Assembly: GCF_051379705.1 (NCBI RefSeq)
Contig: NZ_CP179868.1
Span: 186,001-250,000 of the forward strand
DNA length: 64,000 nt
Origin: Ekhidna sp051379705
Lineage (GTDB): Bacteria > Bacteroidota > Bacteroidia > Cytophagales > Cyclobacteriaceae
Direction of reading: 5' to 3'
Under the pieces are notes generated by a model. The model made no database searches. It had not been told where the DNA came from and saw only the letters and a list, made by a program, of their open reading frames with translations. Each line of letters begins with the position of its first letter. Positions within the stretch are counted from its first letter, which is position 1. The translations under genes and the position numbers were made by a program. Shown in pieces: positions 63,179 through 64,000 of this stretch.

Positions 63179-63580
63179 TGAGATGCCAATCTCATAGCGC
63201 ATGAAACGGATATAATAATGGAAAATGCCATGATACCAATAGCCAGAAGCGCGATATGAGCTAGACGAATGCCTGACACAATAAAAATACCCACTGATAG
63301 GGCGGATACGCATGCGAAAACTGACAGCAGGCAACCGAACACGAAAACGCCTGTGAACTAAATAACGAGAGTCCATAATAAATAAAATAAAAGTGAAACC
63401 CTGGCAACCGCACCAGGGAAAGCAGTTTAATCGGAGGGTCTGAGGCAAATACAAGTGACCAAGCTGGTTTACGGTGTGATTGGTTTGAGTGATAGCTAAA
63501 TAGGCTTGGATTCATTTTGCACTTGTCATTTCCTGAAGAGCAACCGGAACTTTGCTTTTCACTGTGGGGAATACCCAAGT
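63179..63580. other. Spacer without a convincing gene
   Basis: Three minus-strand open frames overlap here, but their products lack any domain-like pattern and none has a clear start signal, so I treat the stretch as non-coding. It contains short GC-rich tracts. Confidence 0.45.
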
Positions 63581-63584
63581 GCCA

Positions 63585-63732
63585 ATATTATGTTAAGTAG
63601 AGTTTATCAATCAGAAAGGCGGGTGGGTTGCCAAAACACCGGGCCAGCCTCCAGCCATGCGGGTTGAAGGTTTGTTTTGGCTTGATTTTTTGAATACTTT
63701 TTTATCTAAGAAAAAAGTATTTGCCAGCCCGG
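63585..63732 (+). repeat. Structured repeat family A, copy A2
   Basis: TATTATGTTAAGTAGA opening as in A1, stem 1 GCCAAAACA (63630-63638) with TGTTTTGGC (63673-63681), stem 2 AATACTTTTTT (63693-63703) with AAAAAAGTATT (63711-63721), then GCCAGCCCGG. All base changes in the stems relative to A1 keep pairing. Confidence 0.75.
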
Positions 63733-64000
63733 CACAAGGGCAATGCGAACACAACTGAAAGAAAGACAATTGGTGAGCCATTCTAATTTTGTTGGAAGCG
63801 TCAAAGAGATCCTACGTCATCATCAGCCTTGACGGCTTAATGATTGCTCAGGATGACGCTTGGGTTCGGCCTGTGCTGGTGGGCAAACGAGCGTTGGATA
63901 AAGCAAGTGTATCACAGACAATTTTCTAACGCCTGAGAATCGCGTAGAAGAATTGATCCTGTATGAATATCGTATATCGTGAAATGAGTCATCACAATTG
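63733..64000. other. Window end, continuation of repeat-rich spacer
   Basis: No gene seen. TTCTAACGCCTGAG at about 63924-63937 resembles the 3' ends of palindromic intergenic elements and may mark the end of the family-A unit. Confidence 0.35.

Noticed and set aside
63130..63578. Three overlapping minus-strand ORFs
   Set aside because: None shows a domain, a good start or consistent composition, and they overlap each other in different frames.

Overview
The window reads as a chromosomal segment of a marine or soil-type Bacteroidota, most likely of the Cytophagia/Cytophagales group. The grounds are AT-rich DNA, a C-terminal sorting domain of the type IX secretion kind at the end of a beta-helix protein, many short Bacteroidota-style lipoprotein signals, two LytS/LytTR two-component pairs, DUF2911, PD40-type propellers and weak or absent Shine-Dalgarno sequences. 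No rRNA, tRNA, CRISPR array, transposase or prophage was seen.

Layout. 1-5.4 kb: a five-gene operon that looks like a Gram-negative counterpart of dltABCDX: two AMP-forming ligases (the second carrying a carrier-protein domain), an SGNH/DltD-like protein, an MBOAT/DltB-like protein and an unannotated 45-residue DltX-like microprotein ending in FRYLNY. 5.4-6.1 kb: an EF-hand protein. 6.3-10.7 kb: a tightly coupled ATP-grasp, alpha-E, zinc metallopeptidase and kinase-like operon. 10.8-15.7 kb: an envelope/TPR operon and a SPOR protein. 16-20.3 kb: small lipoprotein and membrane genes, a broken thioredoxin-like gene and a coiled-coil barrel-like protein. 20.8-26.6 kb: an unusual six-gene cluster with a trypsin-like protease, two paralogous coiled-coil proteins without signal peptides and a membrane-anchored GH25 muramidase. 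26.9-33.4 kb: accessory DNA with a YD-like secreted protein, duplicated gene fragments, a cysteine-heptad repeat ORF, an XRE regulator and an FG-GAP lipoprotein. 33.4-39 kb: two histidine kinase/LytTR pairs. 39-43.4 kb: three PD40 proteins and a GreA/GreB-type factor. 43.5-44.7 kb: a parDE module between two copies of a structured repeat. 44.7-51.5 kb: a surface-protein operon with a giant beta-helix protein. 51.5-53.5 kb: repeat-rich DNA. 53.5-58.5 kb: a polymorphic-toxin locus with transglutaminase-like, RHS-core and LAS-peptidase parts and likely lipoprotein immunity genes. 58.6-63.2 kb: a helicase-nuclease fusion, a second putative nuclease and a two-TM protein, resembling a defence island. 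63.2-64 kb: non-coding DNA with another structured repeat.

Cross-cutting signals. (1) Five transcription units (starting at 10863, 17936, 26941, 31135 and 58708) share one upstream element: CTNCCGT, 9-11 nt, then TACCC-N6-KGGTA. It behaves like a common operator/promoter for a regulon. (2) Two families of repeats (A at 51.6 and 63.6 kb; B at 43.5, 44.4 and 52.3 kb) share the end TTATGTTAA and have stems whose bases differ between copies but remain paired, so a folded form is under selection. (3) A GCCACC/GGTGGC terminator is reused four times, three of them next to duplicated gene fragments. All assignments come from reading the sequence and from recalled family knowledge; no searches were run.
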